This document shows positions 8,928-18,709 of a stretch of DNA of 64,000 nucleotides, piece after piece. The position numbers and the translations under genes were made by a program. The notes beneath the pieces are model-generated. The model did not search any database. It saw nothing but the letters and a program-made list of their open reading frames with translations, and was not told where the DNA came from. How positions within the stretch are numbered: the stretch's first letter is position 1; each line of letters starts with the position of its first letter. This stretch comes from Bradyrhizobium diazoefficiens (lineage in GTDB: Bacteria; Pseudomonadota; Alphaproteobacteria; Rhizobiales; Xanthobacteraceae): positions 744,001-808,000 of the forward strand of contig NZ_JAFCJE010000003.1 in NCBI RefSeq assembly GCF_018131185.1, given 5' to 3'.

Positions 8928-9986
8928 CTATGCCGCCGCGATCCGGCGGAAGCCGTTCCACATCGCGGTCGCCGCGCCCGAGGTCAACACCGGCAGGATT
9001 CGCGCGTCCTGGTAATTGCCGTTGAGCGAGACGCGCGGCAGCGCCGTCATCTGGCCGGCATTCTCGGCGAACAGCATGCCGGGCCGCGTGGTCACCGCGG
9101 TCTTGAACCCGGCCGTTGCAGCAAGGCCGAATTCGCGCGTTCCCGCCGCCTCGCGGTCGCCATAGGGATACGCGAGATGCAACACGGGGCGCTCCAGCGC
9201 CTGCTCGATCCGCGCGCGGCTCGTGGCCAATTCCTGCGCGGCGATGTCTTCCGCCGCCTTGGCGAGGTTGCAATGGCTGACGCTGTGGGCGCCGATCGTG
9301 ACCAGCGGATCGGCGGCGAATGTCTTCACCTCGTTCCAGGACAGGCAGAGGCTGCGGCACAGCGCGGCCATGTCGACGTCGTGCGTCGTGCAGAGCGCCT
9401 CGATCTCCCGCTTGAGGTCGTGCTCGCCCGGCAGCGCGCGCAGCCAGTCGTGCAGGCGGTCGAATGTTGCCTGCTTGGCCGCAGGCGTCGTCGCATCGAG
9501 CCGCAACGCGGAATGACCGATTCTGACGTCGACCTGCTCGGCCTTGGCGATCACAGCCTCCAGCGCCGCCCACCACAGTCGTCCGGTACCCTCCGCAAAG
9601 TCGCTCGCGACATAGACAGCGAGGGGCGCGTCGAATTCGCGCAGCACGGGCAGGGCATGATCCAGATTGTCGCGATAGCCGTCGTCGAAGGTGAAGGCCG
9701 CGAAGCGGCGGTCGAACCGGCCCTGCACCAGCCGCTCATGCAGCTCGTCCATGCTGACGATGTCGATGTCGCGCGAGCGCAAATGGCACAGCGTCTCGCG
9801 CAGGAATTCGGGGGTGACTTCGAGATGCCGGTTCGGCTGGAACGCGGCCTCGCGGGCCGGCCGAACGTGGTGCAGCATGAAAATGGCGCCGACGCCCGAC
9901 AAGAGCGGGCGCAGCAGATGGTGTGCGCCGCTGAAATAGAGTGCTTCCAGCCCGGCGCGGATGACGTTGTTACGCAGTTGTTTCAT
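8928..9986 (-). CDS. Polysaccharide deacetylase (NodB homology domain) family protein
   Basis: This 352-residue protein contains a NodB-type CE4 domain. The metal/catalytic motif TFDDGYRDN lies at about residues 98-106, and the HSVSHCNL motif (HxxxH type) at about 214-221. CE4 enzymes remove N-acetyl or O-acetyl groups from sugars. An N-terminal segment FSGAHHLLRPLLSG resembles a membrane-associating helix rather than a cleavable signal. The start ATG is the first in frame. It is divergent from the OmpA-domain gene. Substrate is unknown; a cell-envelope or exopolysaccharide role is inference. Confidence 0.85.
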   Translation of the reverse strand: MKQLRNNVIRAGLEALYFSGAHHLLRPLLSGVGAIFMLHHVRPAREAAFQPNRHLEVTPEFLRETLCHLRSRDIDIVSMDELHERLVQGRFDRRFAAFTFDDGYRDNLDHALPVLREFDAPLAVYVASDFAEGTGRLWWAALEAVIAKAEQVDVRIGHSALRLDATTPAAKQATFDRLHDWLRALPGEHDLKREIEALCTTHDVDMAALCRSLCLSWNEVKTFAADPLVTIGAHSVSHCNLAKAAEDIAAQELATSRARIEQALERPVLHLAYPYGDREAAGTREFGLAATAGFKTAVTTRPGMLFAENAGQMTALPRVSLNGNYQDARILPVLTSGAATAMWNGFRRIAAA

Positions 9987-10150
9987 GACCGGCTGGCGGA
10001 CTCTCGCATTCCGCTTTCAACTTACGGAAGAACCCTTGAAGAAAAAGTTATTCCGATTGTCCAGGCGGTGCCTTCGGAAGGGCGCCATTTCCGGTTTGAC
10101 AGCCTGCCAAGGGTTTGTTTTGTCTCCGGTTCCAGAGTTCGGGTCGTCGA

Positions 10151-11545
10151 ATGCAGAAGCTTTTCAGGTGGGCCAGCAAATGGTGGCCAGGGCTGATTCC
10201 CCTGGCCATCATGTGGGGATTTGCGGGCTGGAATAACACTTTACCGGTCGAAGCCGACCTTTCGGCCCGCAGCACGGCCGCGCTCAAGGGGACCGTCCTG
10301 GACAAGACCCGGATCGCGGTCGACGGCCGGGACGTCGGCCTGGCCGCGGAAGCCTTCTCGGAGGAGGGGCGCCGCGACGCCGTGACGGCGGTCGAGACCG
10401 TGCCCGGCGTGCGCCTGGTCGACGACCGGACCCGCCTTGTTCCCGAGGCCAAACCCTTCGTCTGGAGCGCCGAGCGCGACGTGGTGCGGGTGACGCTGTC
10501 CGGCTCCGCGCCTTTGCCCTCGATGAAGGGCCGGCTGACCGAGGCGGCCCGCAAGGAGGTTGGCGGCGCCGAGGTGGCAGACCAGATGGGGCTGGCGCGC
10601 GGTGCGCCGCCGCGGTTCGAAGCCGCCGCCACGCTGTTGCTGGACCAGATCGGCAAGCTGAAGGACGGCAAGATCACGATTACGGACACCCAGGTCAATC
10701 TGTCGGGCATGGCACGCGAGCTCGGCGGCCGCGAAGCGATCGCTGCCGCGCTGAAGAACCTGCCCGAGGGCTTTTCGGTCGCCGCCAACGACGTCAAGGC
10801 GCCGCCCTATATCTTCCAGGCGTACAAGGATCCGGTTGCCGCGACGGTGACGCTGACCGGCTACGTTCCGGACAACAACGTGCATGCGGCGATCGCAACC
10901 AGCGCCTCGCGAAAATTCTTCACCGAAAAGGTCGTCGACAATCTCAAGGCCAGCATCGGCGCGCCCGGCTCCTTCAACACGGCCGTGGTCGCAGCGCTCG
11001 GCGCGCTGTCGCGGCTGTCGACCGGCACGCTCGTCGTCTCCGACCGCGAAGTGAAGCTGTCGGGCGATGCGCTCTACGAGGGGGCCGCCAACGACATCCG
11101 CGCAGGCCTCGGCAAGGACTTCCCGAAGAACTGGCAGTACAAGCCGGAGATCACCGTGAAGCCCGCCGCAGGGCCGGTCGACGGCACCGTGTGCCAGCAA
11201 TTGTTCACGGACCTCCTGGCCAAGGGCAAGATCCGCTTCGCCGCCAAGCGCGCCGAAATCGATCCGGACTCCGCCGCCATCCTCGATCATCTGATCGAGA
11301 CGGCGCTGCGCTGCCCCACCACCAATATCGAGGTTGCCGGGCATACCGACGCCGACGGCGAGGACGTCTTCAACCAGGCTCTTTCAGAGAAGCGCGCGCA
11401 GGCGGTGATCGACTATCTGGTCAAGGCCGGCCTGCCCCCCGGCCGCTTCACCGCGATCGGCCATGGCAGCACGCAGCCCGTCGCCGGCAACGACACCGAC
11501 GACGGCAAGGCGAAGAACCGCCGCATCGAATTTCTGGTGAGGTGA
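10151..11545 (+). CDS. OmpA-domain envelope protein with BON-like middle region
   Basis: The 464-residue protein has one N-terminal membrane segment (about residues 10-27, rich in W, L, I), a long middle region of repeated about 80-residue units with alternating V/T strands that resembles BON-type domains, and a C-terminal OmpA-like peptidoglycan-binding domain (about 345-464). The latter shows EVAGHTDADG and NRRIEFLV. It probably sits in the inner membrane with its bulk in the periplasm, tying the envelope to peptidoglycan. The ATG at 10151 was preferred over an in-frame start 36 bases upstream because it gives a clean signal-anchor. The next gene follows by 2 bases. Confidence 0.8.
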   Translation: MQKLFRWASKWWPGLIPLAIMWGFAGWNNTLPVEADLSARSTAALKGTVLDKTRIAVDGRDVGLAAEAFSEEGRRDAVTAVETVPGVRLVDDRTRLVPEAKPFVWSAERDVVRVTLSGSAPLPSMKGRLTEAARKEVGGAEVADQMGLARGAPPRFEAAATLLLDQIGKLKDGKITITDTQVNLSGMARELGGREAIAAALKNLPEGFSVAANDVKAPPYIFQAYKDPVAATVTLTGYVPDNNVHAAIATSASRKFFTEKVVDNLKASIGAPGSFNTAVVAALGALSRLSTGTLVVSDREVKLSGDALYEGAANDIRAGLGKDFPKNWQYKPEITVKPAAGPVDGTVCQQLFTDLLAKGKIRFAAKRAEIDPDSAAILDHLIETALRCPTTNIEVAGHTDADGEDVFNQALSEKRAQAVIDYLVKAGLPPGRFTAIGHGSTQPVAGNDTDDGKAKNRRIEFLVR

Positions 11546-11547
11546 CG

Positions 11548-11844
11548 ATGCCCTATCTCGTCTCGTTTCATCTGGGCTGGCTGATCGGCTCGCTGTTGCT
11601 GGGCTTTTGCATGGGCTGGATCTCCGTGGTCCAGCGCGGCAACGGCACCTCGAAGGTGACGGCGCGCTGGCTCGCCGCGCTTGCCGCCGCCCTGGTCGCG
11701 GCCTCGTTCGCCCGTGTCGTCCCTGGCCGCTTCGGCTACTGGCTCGACCTCGGCCTGATCATGTTCGCCTGCTATCTGGTCGGCTGCACCATCGGCGCCT
11801 GGCTGCGGGACCGGGTGGTGTCGCGCAGCATGCCCGTGGCCTGA
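11548..11844 (+). CDS. Small integral membrane protein, function unknown
   Basis: This is a 98-residue protein with three hydrophobic segments (about residues 8-28, 43-58 and 66-84), separated by a short basic loop. It has no recognised family. The ATG lies 2 bases after the stop of the OmpA-domain gene and has GAGGTGA just upstream, so the two are translationally close and probably work together in the envelope. Confidence 0.75.
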   Translation: MPYLVSFHLGWLIGSLLLGFCMGWISVVQRGNGTSKVTARWLAALAAALVAASFARVVPGRFGYWLDLGLIMFACYLVGCTIGAWLRDRVVSRSMPVA

Positions 11845-12333
11845 GTCTTGAGCCCGCGGGGATCGGGCCGGTGGAGGCCGGTGCGGCGGTCTGGCCGCTG
11901 CTGCCCTGCTGTTCAGCGCCCCGCGACCTTCGGGCGCATCGGAATATCCGTGAACAAGGCCTGGGTCGCCACCCTCTTTCAACAGGCAGACGCCGTCCAT
12001 AGATTGACGTCGGCTTAAGGCGTGACGGAACATTGTAAGGCGGAAATCATCAAACCTTCATGGCGCTTGCGCAGGATTGCCATGGAGATTCGACTTAAGT
12101 CCTGCCGTCGAAGGCGCCAAACCGTGCATCAGGAGCCCGCAACCCTGCCTAAAATATTGAATGCACGTGTTTTTGTTCGAATTGGCGAATTCCACTCGGC
12201 CCGAAAACGCGCTAGTGGAGGGGCAGGGGGCATGCGCGATGCCGGAGCCGGCGGCGAAGGTTCGTTGAGTGCCCGTGCGTCGTCCGCCCGTTCGCCGGCC
12301 ACCCTGGTCGCTGAAGCGTTGTTCGAGGTCTAG
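11845..12333. other. Gene-free stretch of about 490 bases
   Basis: No convincing gene is seen. An open frame of about 100 codons ends right before the next gene, but its product is Arg/Ser-rich with no family resemblance. The part around 12130-12200 is unusually AT-rich (AAAATATTGAATGCACGTG) and may hold the promoter of the next gene. Confidence 0.5.
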
Positions 12334-13389
12334 ATGCTGGAAGCCATACGCAGGGCGACGACGTTTCTGCGCCAGAAGCAAATCCTGCATAAGCTTGGAG
12401 TTGTGATCAGCGTCGCGGTCATCGGCATCGCTTGCTATGTGCTGTACCACATGCTGCGAGGCATCGATTTCAACGAGGTCCTCGAAGCGATCAAGAGCAC
12501 CGAGCCGAGCCAGATCGCGATGGCGGCGCTGTTCGTCGCCGCGGGCTATTTCACCCTGACCTTCTACGACCTGTTCGCCACGCGCGCGATCGGCCACGCC
12601 CATGTGCCCTACCGCATCAACGCGCTCGCGGCCTTCACCAGCTATTCGATCGGCCACAATGTCGGTGCATCGGTCTTCACCGGCGGGGCCGTGCGCTACC
12701 GCATCTATTCGGCCTACGGGCTGAATGCGATCGACGTCGCAAAGATCTGCTTCCTCGCCGGCCTGACCTTCTGGCTCGGCAACGCCGCCGTGCTCGGCCT
12801 CGGCATCGCCTATCATCCGGAGGCCGCGGCCTCGATCGACCAGCTTCCGCCGTGGCTGAACCGGACGCTGGCGCTGACGATCATCGTGGGGCTGATCGGC
12901 TATGTGGTCTGGGTCTGGACCCGGCCGCGCGTGGTCGGCCGCGGGCCCTGGACCGTGGTGCTGCCGGGCGGCCCCTTGACGCTGCTCCAGATCGCGATCG
13001 GCATCATCGATCTCGGCTTCTGCGCGCTCGCGATGTATGTCCTGGTCCCGGACGAGCCCAATCTCGGCTTCGTCGTGGTCGCGGTGATCTTCGTCTCGGC
13101 GACGCTGCTCGGGTTCGCCAGCCATTCGCCCGGCGGGCTCGGGGTGTTCGACGCCGCCATGCTGGTCGGCCTCTGGCAGATGGACCGCGAGGAGCTTCTG
13201 GGCGGCATGCTGCTGTTCCGCGTCCTCTATTATCTGGCCCCCTTCATCCTATCTGTAATCTTGCTGACGTTTCGCGAAGTTATGATCGGCGCACGATCGA
13301 AGCGCCTGCAGCAGGCGGCGCTCAAGCTCGACCCCGGTCCGGCGCGTGAAGCCGCCTATGTGAGAGAGCGCAGCGACGGCGGTGCCTGA
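12334..13389 (+). CDS. YbhN/UPF0104 family membrane protein (lysylphosphatidylglycerol-synthase-like membrane domain)
   Basis: The 351-residue polytopic protein has about eight to nine membrane segments. It shows the family motif SPGGLGVFDAAM (about residues 268-279) shared by YbhN and the flippase half of MprF. It lacks the soluble aminoacyl-transferase half of MprF, so it is likely a lipid-handling or unknown transport protein of the inner membrane. GAGG lies about 6 bases before the ATG. It ends 44 bases before phoR on the same strand. Precise function is unknown. Confidence 0.8.
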   Translation: MLEAIRRATTFLRQKQILHKLGVVISVAVIGIACYVLYHMLRGIDFNEVLEAIKSTEPSQIAMAALFVAAGYFTLTFYDLFATRAIGHAHVPYRINALAAFTSYSIGHNVGASVFTGGAVRYRIYSAYGLNAIDVAKICFLAGLTFWLGNAAVLGLGIAYHPEAAASIDQLPPWLNRTLALTIIVGLIGYVVWVWTRPRVVGRGPWTVVLPGGPLTLLQIAIGIIDLGFCALAMYVLVPDEPNLGFVVVAVIFVSATLLGFASHSPGGLGVFDAAMLVGLWQMDREELLGGMLLFRVLYYLAPFILSVILLTFREVMIGARSKRLQQAALKLDPGPAREAAYVRERSDGGA

Positions 13390-13433
13390 CGGCGCCAAGC
13401 TTTGGGACCAGCCTCCAGGAGAAGTCCGCCCCG

Positions 13434-14732
13434 ATGGCGATCGACGCCCCATCTTCTCCCTCCGCCCGGCCCTGGTCCGACCGGCTCCGGCACTCGACCA
13501 TCATCCTGATCGCTGCGGCGCTGGCGCTGTCCGTCGTCGTCTCCCTCGGCGAATTGACGGCGCTGCACGCCGCGATCGTGTTCCTCTGCATCGCCGCCGC
13601 TGCACTGATCCCGTGGCGTCTGCATGATCCTGCAGCTTCCCGCGACGACGTCAGGCGCACCAACCCGGTCGAGAGCGCGGCGGTGGCTGCGGTCGTCGCC
13701 GGCATGCCGGATCCGGCGGTCCTGCTCGACCGCGCCGGCCGCGTCATCCACCTCAATGCCGCGGCCGCCCAGCTCGCGCCGGCGCTGCGCCGGAACGAGC
13801 TCGCCCAGTTCGCGCTGCGCTCGCCGGAGATCATCACCGCGCTGCGCGAAGCGATCGCGACCACCGAGCCGCGGCGCGCGACCTATCTCGATCACGTCCC
13901 GGTGGATCGCTGGATGGAGCTCATGATCACGCCGGTGCCGGTGCCGACCAGCTTCGGCGGCGCCGACAAATGCATGCTGATGACCTTTCACGACCAGACG
14001 CCGCTGCGCCGGGTCGAGGAGATGCGCGCCGACTTCGTCGCCAATGCCAGCCACGAGCTGCGCACGCCGCTCGCTGCGCTGTCGGGCTTCATCGACACCC
14101 TCCAGGGCCAGGCCAAGGACGATCCCAAGGCGCGCGAGCGCTTCCTCGGCATCATGCACAACCAGGCCACCCGGATGGCCCGCCTGATCGACGATCTATT
14201 GTCGCTGTCGCGGGTCGAGCTGTCGGCTCACGTCCGGCCCGACACCCTGGTCGACCTGCTGCCGATCATCCGCCAGGTCGCCGACGGGCTCGAGCCGCTG
14301 GCGCGCGAGCGGCAGGTCGAGGTCGATATCCATTTGCCCGATAGCCCGGTGATGATCGCGGGTGACCGCGAGGAGCTGCTCCGCCTGTTCGAGAATTTGA
14401 TCGAGAACGCCCTCAAATACGGCGCCTCCGGCGGACGCGTCATCGTGTCGCTGACCTCGGGCGCGGCCGCTGACGGAACTCAGGAAATCCGGATCCTGGT
14501 TCGCGATTTCGGCCCCGGCATCGCGCCCGAGCACCTGCCGCGGCTGACCGAGCGGTTCTACCGGGTCGATGTCGGCGACAGTCGCTCCCAAGGCGGGACC
14601 GGGCTCGGATTATCGCTGGTGAAACATATTCTTAACCGTCACCGCGGCCGGCTTTTGATCGAGAGCGTGCCCCGGCAGGGCGCCACTTTCAGCGCCTGTT
14701 TTCCCCAACCGAAGCCTCCGGCGCAGGTCTGA
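13434..14732 (+). CDS. phoR: Phosphate-regulon sensor histidine kinase PhoR
   Basis: The 432-residue kinase has two N-terminal membrane segments (about 20-60), a PAS-like domain (about 85-180), an H-box FVANASHELRTPL (about 198-210), N-box LFENLIENALKYG, and ATP-binding G motifs DFGPGIAPEHL and GGTGLGLSLVKH. It should autophosphorylate on the H-box His and pass phosphate to PhoB under phosphate limitation. It opens the phoR-pstSCAB-phoU-phoB locus, an order usual in rhizobia, with PstB and PhoU supplying the signal. Confidence 0.93.
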   Translation: MAIDAPSSPSARPWSDRLRHSTIILIAAALALSVVVSLGELTALHAAIVFLCIAAAALIPWRLHDPAASRDDVRRTNPVESAAVAAVVAGMPDPAVLLDRAGRVIHLNAAAAQLAPALRRNELAQFALRSPEIITALREAIATTEPRRATYLDHVPVDRWMELMITPVPVPTSFGGADKCMLMTFHDQTPLRRVEEMRADFVANASHELRTPLAALSGFIDTLQGQAKDDPKARERFLGIMHNQATRMARLIDDLLSLSRVELSAHVRPDTLVDLLPIIRQVADGLEPLARERQVEVDIHLPDSPVMIAGDREELLRLFENLIENALKYGASGGRVIVSLTSGAAADGTQEIRILVRDFGPGIAPEHLPRLTERFYRVDVGDSRSQGGTGLGLSLVKHILNRHRGRLLIESVPRQGATFSACFPQPKPPAQV

Positions 14733-14759
14733 AAATCAAGCGATATCAACTGCTTGATC

Positions 14760-14777
14760 CTGTCATCCGACTGTCAC
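14760..14777 (+). promoter_or_regulatory. Pho box upstream of pstS
   Basis: CTGTCAT-CCGA-CTGTCAC matches the two 7-base direct repeats with a 4-base spacer bound by PhoB. It lies 101 bases before the pstS start, so pstSCAB-phoU-phoB is expected to be induced by phosphate starvation. Confidence 0.88.
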
Positions 14778-14877
14778 GAAACCTTCGTAAAAGCACAGCC
14801 GACCGCTCCTAAAGGGGGCGGCGTGGGGAGCGCGATCGGGCGCGGATGGCGCTTCGCTCCCCTGTATGGAGACCAGC

Positions 14878-15891
14878 ATGAATTTCCTCAAAACGATCGT
14901 TGCCGCCGGCTTGGTCGCCGCGTCGGCGACGGCGGCCTTTGCCGCCGACATCACCGGTGCAGGTGCGACGTTCCCGTTCCCGCTCTATTCCAAATGGGCT
15001 GACGCCTACAAGAAAGAGACCGGCAATGGTCTGAACTACCAGTCGATTGGCTCAGGCGGCGGCATCAAGCAGATCCAGGCCAAGACCGTGACCTTCGGCG
15101 CCAGCGATATGCCCCTCAAGCCTGAGCAACTCGAGAAGGACGGCATGATTCAATGGCCGCAGGCGATGGGTGCATTGGTGCCCGTCCTGAATCTCGAGGG
15201 AATCAAGCCGGGCGAGCTGGTCTTCTCCGGCCAGCTGCTGGGCGACATCTACCTGGGCAAGGTCAAGACGTGGAATGACCCGGCGATCGCCAAGCTCAAT
15301 CCCAATGTGAAGCTCCCCTCGGATGCCATCACCGTCGTGCGCCGGTCGGACGGCTCCGGCACGACGTTCATTTGGACCGATTTTCTTTCGAAATCCAATG
15401 CCGAGTGGAAGACGAAGGCCGGTGCCGGTACTGCGGTCGAGTGGCCGACGGGTGTTGGTGCCAAAGGCAATGAAGGCGTCGCAGGCAATGTCAGCCAGAC
15501 CAAGAACTCGATCGGTTACGTCGAGTATGCCTATGCCAAGCAGAACAAGCTGACCTACGGCGCAATGATCAACAAGGCTGGCAAGACCGTGCAGCCGACC
15601 GTCGGGGCCTTCCAGGCTGCGGCTGCCAACGCTGACTGGGCTGGATCCAAGAATTACTATGTGATCCTGACCGACCAGCCGGGTGAAGCATCGTGGCCGA
15701 TTACCGGCGCGACCTTCATCCTGATGCACAAGGATGCGACCGACAAGGCGGCGTCCCAGGAGGCCATCAAGTTCTTCAAGTGGGCCTTCGAGAAGGGCGA
15801 CAAGATGGCCGAAGAGCTGGACTACATCCCGATGCCCGACACGGTCGTGAAGCAGATCGAGAAGACCTGGGCTGCCGAGATCAAGAGCTAA
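14878..15891 (+). CDS. pstS: Phosphate ABC transporter, periplasmic binding protein
   Basis: The 337-residue protein starts with a Sec signal peptide (MNFLKTIVAAGLVAASA, cleavage near AFA-AD) and then the PstS hallmark ITGAGATFPFPLY. Phosphate-binding segments ASDMPL and RRSDGSGTTF are present. It delivers phosphate to the PstCA channel. The ATG at 14878 was chosen over one 12 bases upstream because GGAGA is then about 7 bases away and the signal peptide begins directly. Expression should depend on the Pho box. Confidence 0.96.
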   Translation: MNFLKTIVAAGLVAASATAAFAADITGAGATFPFPLYSKWADAYKKETGNGLNYQSIGSGGGIKQIQAKTVTFGASDMPLKPEQLEKDGMIQWPQAMGALVPVLNLEGIKPGELVFSGQLLGDIYLGKVKTWNDPAIAKLNPNVKLPSDAITVVRRSDGSGTTFIWTDFLSKSNAEWKTKAGAGTAVEWPTGVGAKGNEGVAGNVSQTKNSIGYVEYAYAKQNKLTYGAMINKAGKTVQPTVGAFQAAAANADWAGSKNYYVILTDQPGEASWPITGATFILMHKDATDKAASQEAIKFFKWAFEKGDKMAEELDYIPMPDTVVKQIEKTWAAEIKS

Positions 15892-15900
15892 CGCGCTCTT

Positions 15901-15970
15901 GTCCCGGGCACGGCCCGGGACCCTAAGAGACCTGCGCTCCGGATCGGCATCGCGTCGCATCCGGGGCGCA
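15901..15970 (+). repeat. Tandem hairpins between pstS and pstC
   Basis: GTCCCGGG-CACGG-CCCGGGAC (15901-15921) is a perfect 8-bp stem. A second imperfect stem follows, with TGCGCTCCGGAT pairing with ATCCGGGGCGCA (about 15931-15970). There is no T-run, so they may stabilise the pstS message or damp readthrough into pstC. Confidence 0.65.
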
Positions 15971-16025
15971 AGACGAGCAACAAGACCGACAGCAAGCGTA
16001 TATAAAACGGGCACAGGGGATCGGC

Positions 16026-17024
16026 GTGGCAGAGATGGCCGTTCAGAGCGATGTAATCGACGATGCCGGACCGTATGACCGCGCCAAGGCCTTGAGCGCG
16101 TTCAAGCTCGGCGACGTCACTTTCTACTGGATCACGCGGCTGAGCGCGATCTCGGTGCTGTTGATCCTCGGCGGCATCATCATTTCGCTGGTCGTCGGGG
16201 CGTTCCCGGCGATGAAGGAATACGGCGTGTCGTTCCTGTGGACGCAGCGCTGGGCGCCGTCGGCCGATCCGCCCGTGCTCGGCGCGCTCGGGCCGATGTA
16301 CGGCACGCTCGTTACCTCCTTCATCGCGATGCTGATCGCCATTCCGGTCGGTCTCGGCATTGCGATCTTTCTCACCGAGCTCTGTCCGCAATGGCTGCGC
16401 CGGCCGATCGGCATGGCTGTCGAGCTGCTCGCCGGAATTCCCTCGATCATCTACGGCATGTGGGGCTTCTTCGTGCTGGGCCCGTTCCTGGCCAACAGCT
16501 TCCAGCCCTTCATGATCAGCATCTTCGACGGCGTTCCCGTCCTCGGGGCGATCTTCGCAGGTCCCCCGTCCTATCTCAGCACGTTCAACGCCGCGCTGAT
16601 CCTCGCCATCATGGTGCTGCCCTTCATCACCTCGATCTCGGTCGACGTGTTCAAGACGGTGCCGCCGGTGCTGAAGGAAGCCGCCTACGGCGTCGGCTGC
16701 ACCACCTGGGAAGTCGTCCGCAGCGTGGTGATCCCCTACACCCGGGTCGGCATCATCGGCGGCGTCATGCTGGCGCTGGGCCGCGCGCTCGGCGAGACCA
16801 TGGCCGTGACGTTCATCATCGGCAATTCGTTCCGCATCTCCTCGTCGATCTTCGCGCCCGGCACCACGATCTCGGCGGCGATCGCCTCCGAGTTCGCCGA
16901 GAGCGACGGCCTGCACCAGTCCGGCCTGATCCTGCTCGGCCTGTTGCTGTTCGTGTTGACGTTCTTCGTGCTGGCCGCAGCGCGGCTGATGCTGATGCGG
17001 CTGGACAAGAAAGCGGGGAACTGA
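16026..17024 (+). CDS. pstC: Phosphate ABC transporter permease
   Basis: The 332-residue inner membrane protein has six membrane segments and the permease EAA loop with consensus [20 protein letters not shown] (about residues 218-237). It forms the phosphate channel with PstA. The start is taken as GTG with GGGGA about 6 bases upstream; an ATG nine bases further in is equally possible. It follows pstS after a hairpin region and precedes pstA by 4 bases. Confidence 0.94.
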   Translation: MAEMAVQSDVIDDAGPYDRAKALSAFKLGDVTFYWITRLSAISVLLILGGIIISLVVGAFPAMKEYGVSFLWTQRWAPSADPPVLGALGPMYGTLVTSFIAMLIAIPVGLGIAIFLTELCPQWLRRPIGMAVELLAGIPSIIYGMWGFFVLGPFLANSFQPFMISIFDGVPVLGAIFAGPPSYLSTFNAALILAIMVLPFITSISVDVFKTVPPVLKEAAYGVGCTTWEVVRSVVIPYTRVGIIGGVMLALGRALGETMAVTFIIGNSFRISSSIFAPGTTISAAIASEFAESDGLHQSGLILLGLLLFVLTFFVLAAARLMLMRLDKKAGN

Positions 17025-17028
17025 CGTC

Positions 17029-17880
17029 ATGGCCCTCAATCCGATCTATTCGCGTCGCCGCCGCAAGGACATCGTCATCCGCGGGCTCTGCATCGCCGCG
17101 GCCGCCTTCGGCGTCACCTGGCTCGCGCTGATCCTGATCACGCTGCTCTACAACGGCCTGGCTGGCCTGAACCTCCAGGTCTTCACCGCCGACACGCCGC
17201 CGCCCGGCTCGACCGAAGGCGGCCTGCGCAACGCCATCGTCGGCTCGATCATCATGACCGTGCTCGGCGTCGGCATCGGCGCGCCGCTCGGCCTGTTCGC
17301 CGGCACCTATCTTGCCGAGTACGGCCGCAACGACAGGCTGACTTCGGTGATCCGCTTCATCAACGACATCCTCTTGTCGGCGCCCTCGATCATCATCGGC
17401 CTGTTCATCTATGGCGCGGTGGTGGTGCCGATGCGCGGCTTCTCGGCGCTCGCGGGAGCGCTGGCACTCGCGGTCATCGTCATCCCGGTCGTGGTGCGCA
17501 CCACGGAGGACATGCTGCTGCTGGTGCCGAATCCGTTGCGCGAAGCCGCCAGCGCATTGGGCCTCCCGCGTTCGCTGGTCATCAAGCGCATCGCCTATCG
17601 CGCGGCACGCGCCGGCCTCATCACCGGCGTGCTGCTCGCCACCGCCCGCGTCGCCGGCGAGACCGCGCCGCTGCTGTTCACCGCGCTGTCGAACCAGTTC
17701 TTCAGCCTCGGCCTGGACAAGACGATGGCCAACCTGCCGGTCACCATCAACAATTTCGTCCAGAGCCCCTACGCCTATTGGAAGCAGCTCGCCTGGAGCG
17801 GCGCGCTGCTGATCACCCTGACCGTGCTTGCCCTGAACATTGGCGCGCGCATCATCGGCGCCGAGAGGACTGCAAAATGA
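17029..17880 (+). CDS. pstA: Phosphate ABC transporter permease
   Basis: This 283-residue permease partner of PstC has six hydrophobic segments and an EAA loop [21 protein letters not shown] (about residues 168-188). It keeps the NPLRE turn typical of PstA. Its stop overlaps the pstB start (ATGA), implying coupled translation. Confidence 0.94.
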   Translation: MALNPIYSRRRRKDIVIRGLCIAAAAFGVTWLALILITLLYNGLAGLNLQVFTADTPPPGSTEGGLRNAIVGSIIMTVLGVGIGAPLGLFAGTYLAEYGRNDRLTSVIRFINDILLSAPSIIIGLFIYGAVVVPMRGFSALAGALALAVIVIPVVVRTTEDMLLLVPNPLREAASALGLPRSLVIKRIAYRAARAGLITGVLLATARVAGETAPLLFTALSNQFFSLGLDKTMANLPVTINNFVQSPYAYWKQLAWSGALLITLTVLALNIGARIIGAERTAK

Positions 17881-18698
17881 GTGAAATGTCTGTTTCCGTG
17901 AGCGCGCCGACCGTTCATCCCGGCTCGCAGCCGCTGCCCGAGGCACCCGCCAAGGTCACCGCGCGCAACCTCAACTTCTACTACGGCGAGCACCATGCGC
18001 TGAAGAACATCAATCTGGCGCTCGGCACCAACCGCGTCACGGCCTTCATCGGCCCGTCCGGTTGCGGCAAGTCGACCCTGCTGCGCATCTTCAACCGGAT
18101 GTATGATCTCTATCCGGGCCAGCGCGCTACCGGCCAGCTGATGCTCGACCAGACCAACATCCTCGACCCCAGGCTCGACCTCAATCTTCTGCGCGCCCGG
18201 GTCGGCATGGTGTTCCAGAAGCCGACGCCGTTCCCGATGACGATCTACGAGAACATCGCGTTCGGCATCCGTCTCTACGAGAAGATCTCGAAGTCCGAGA
18301 TGGACGGCCGCGTCGAGAAGGCGCTGCGCGGCGGCGCGCTGTGGAACGAGGTCAAGGACAAGCTCAACGCCTCCGGCCTGTCGCTCTCCGGCGGCCAGCA
18401 GCAGCGCCTGTGCATTGCCCGCACCGTCGCGGTGCGGCCCGAAGTGATCCTGTTCGACGAGCCCTGCTCGGCGCTCGACCCGATCTCGACCGCCAAGGTC
18501 GAGGAACTGATCCAGGAACTGTCCGAGAACTACACGATCGCGATCGTCACCCACAACATGCAGCAGGCGGCGCGCGTCTCCGACAAGACCGCCTTCATGT
18601 ATCTCGGCGAACTAATCGAGTTCGACGACACCAGCAAGATCTTCACGTCGCCGACCGACCGGCGGACGCAGGATTACATCACCGGCCGGTTCGGCTGA
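17877..18698 (+). CDS. pstB: Phosphate ABC transporter ATPase
   Basis: The 273-residue ATPase powers PstCA. It has Walker [10 protein letters not shown] (about residues 62-70), the PstB-type Q-loop [15 protein letters not shown], signature LSGGQQQRL, Walker [13 protein letters not shown] and the switch His in VTHNM. The start overlaps the pstA stop by 4 bases. In the Pho system it also helps relay the repressing signal to PhoR through PhoU. Confidence 0.96.
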   Translation: MSEMSVSVSAPTVHPGSQPLPEAPAKVTARNLNFYYGEHHALKNINLALGTNRVTAFIGPSGCGKSTLLRIFNRMYDLYPGQRATGQLMLDQTNILDPRLDLNLLRARVGMVFQKPTPFPMTIYENIAFGIRLYEKISKSEMDGRVEKALRGGALWNEVKDKLNASGLSLSGGQQQRLCIARTVAVRPEVILFDEPCSALDPISTAKVEELIQELSENYTIAIVTHNMQQAARVSDKTAFMYLGELIEFDDTSKIFTSPTDRRTQDYITGRFG

Positions 18699-18709
18699 GG
18701 AGACGGAAC

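Noticed and set aside
8049-10196. Long open frame (about 715 codons) on the plus strand across the SDR and deacetylase genes
   Set aside because: Antisense to two well-supported genes; no domain match; shadow of high GC.
12022-12333. Open frame of about 103 codons ending right before the YbhN-like gene
   Set aside because: Product is Arg/Ser-rich with no family or ribosome site; likely chance.
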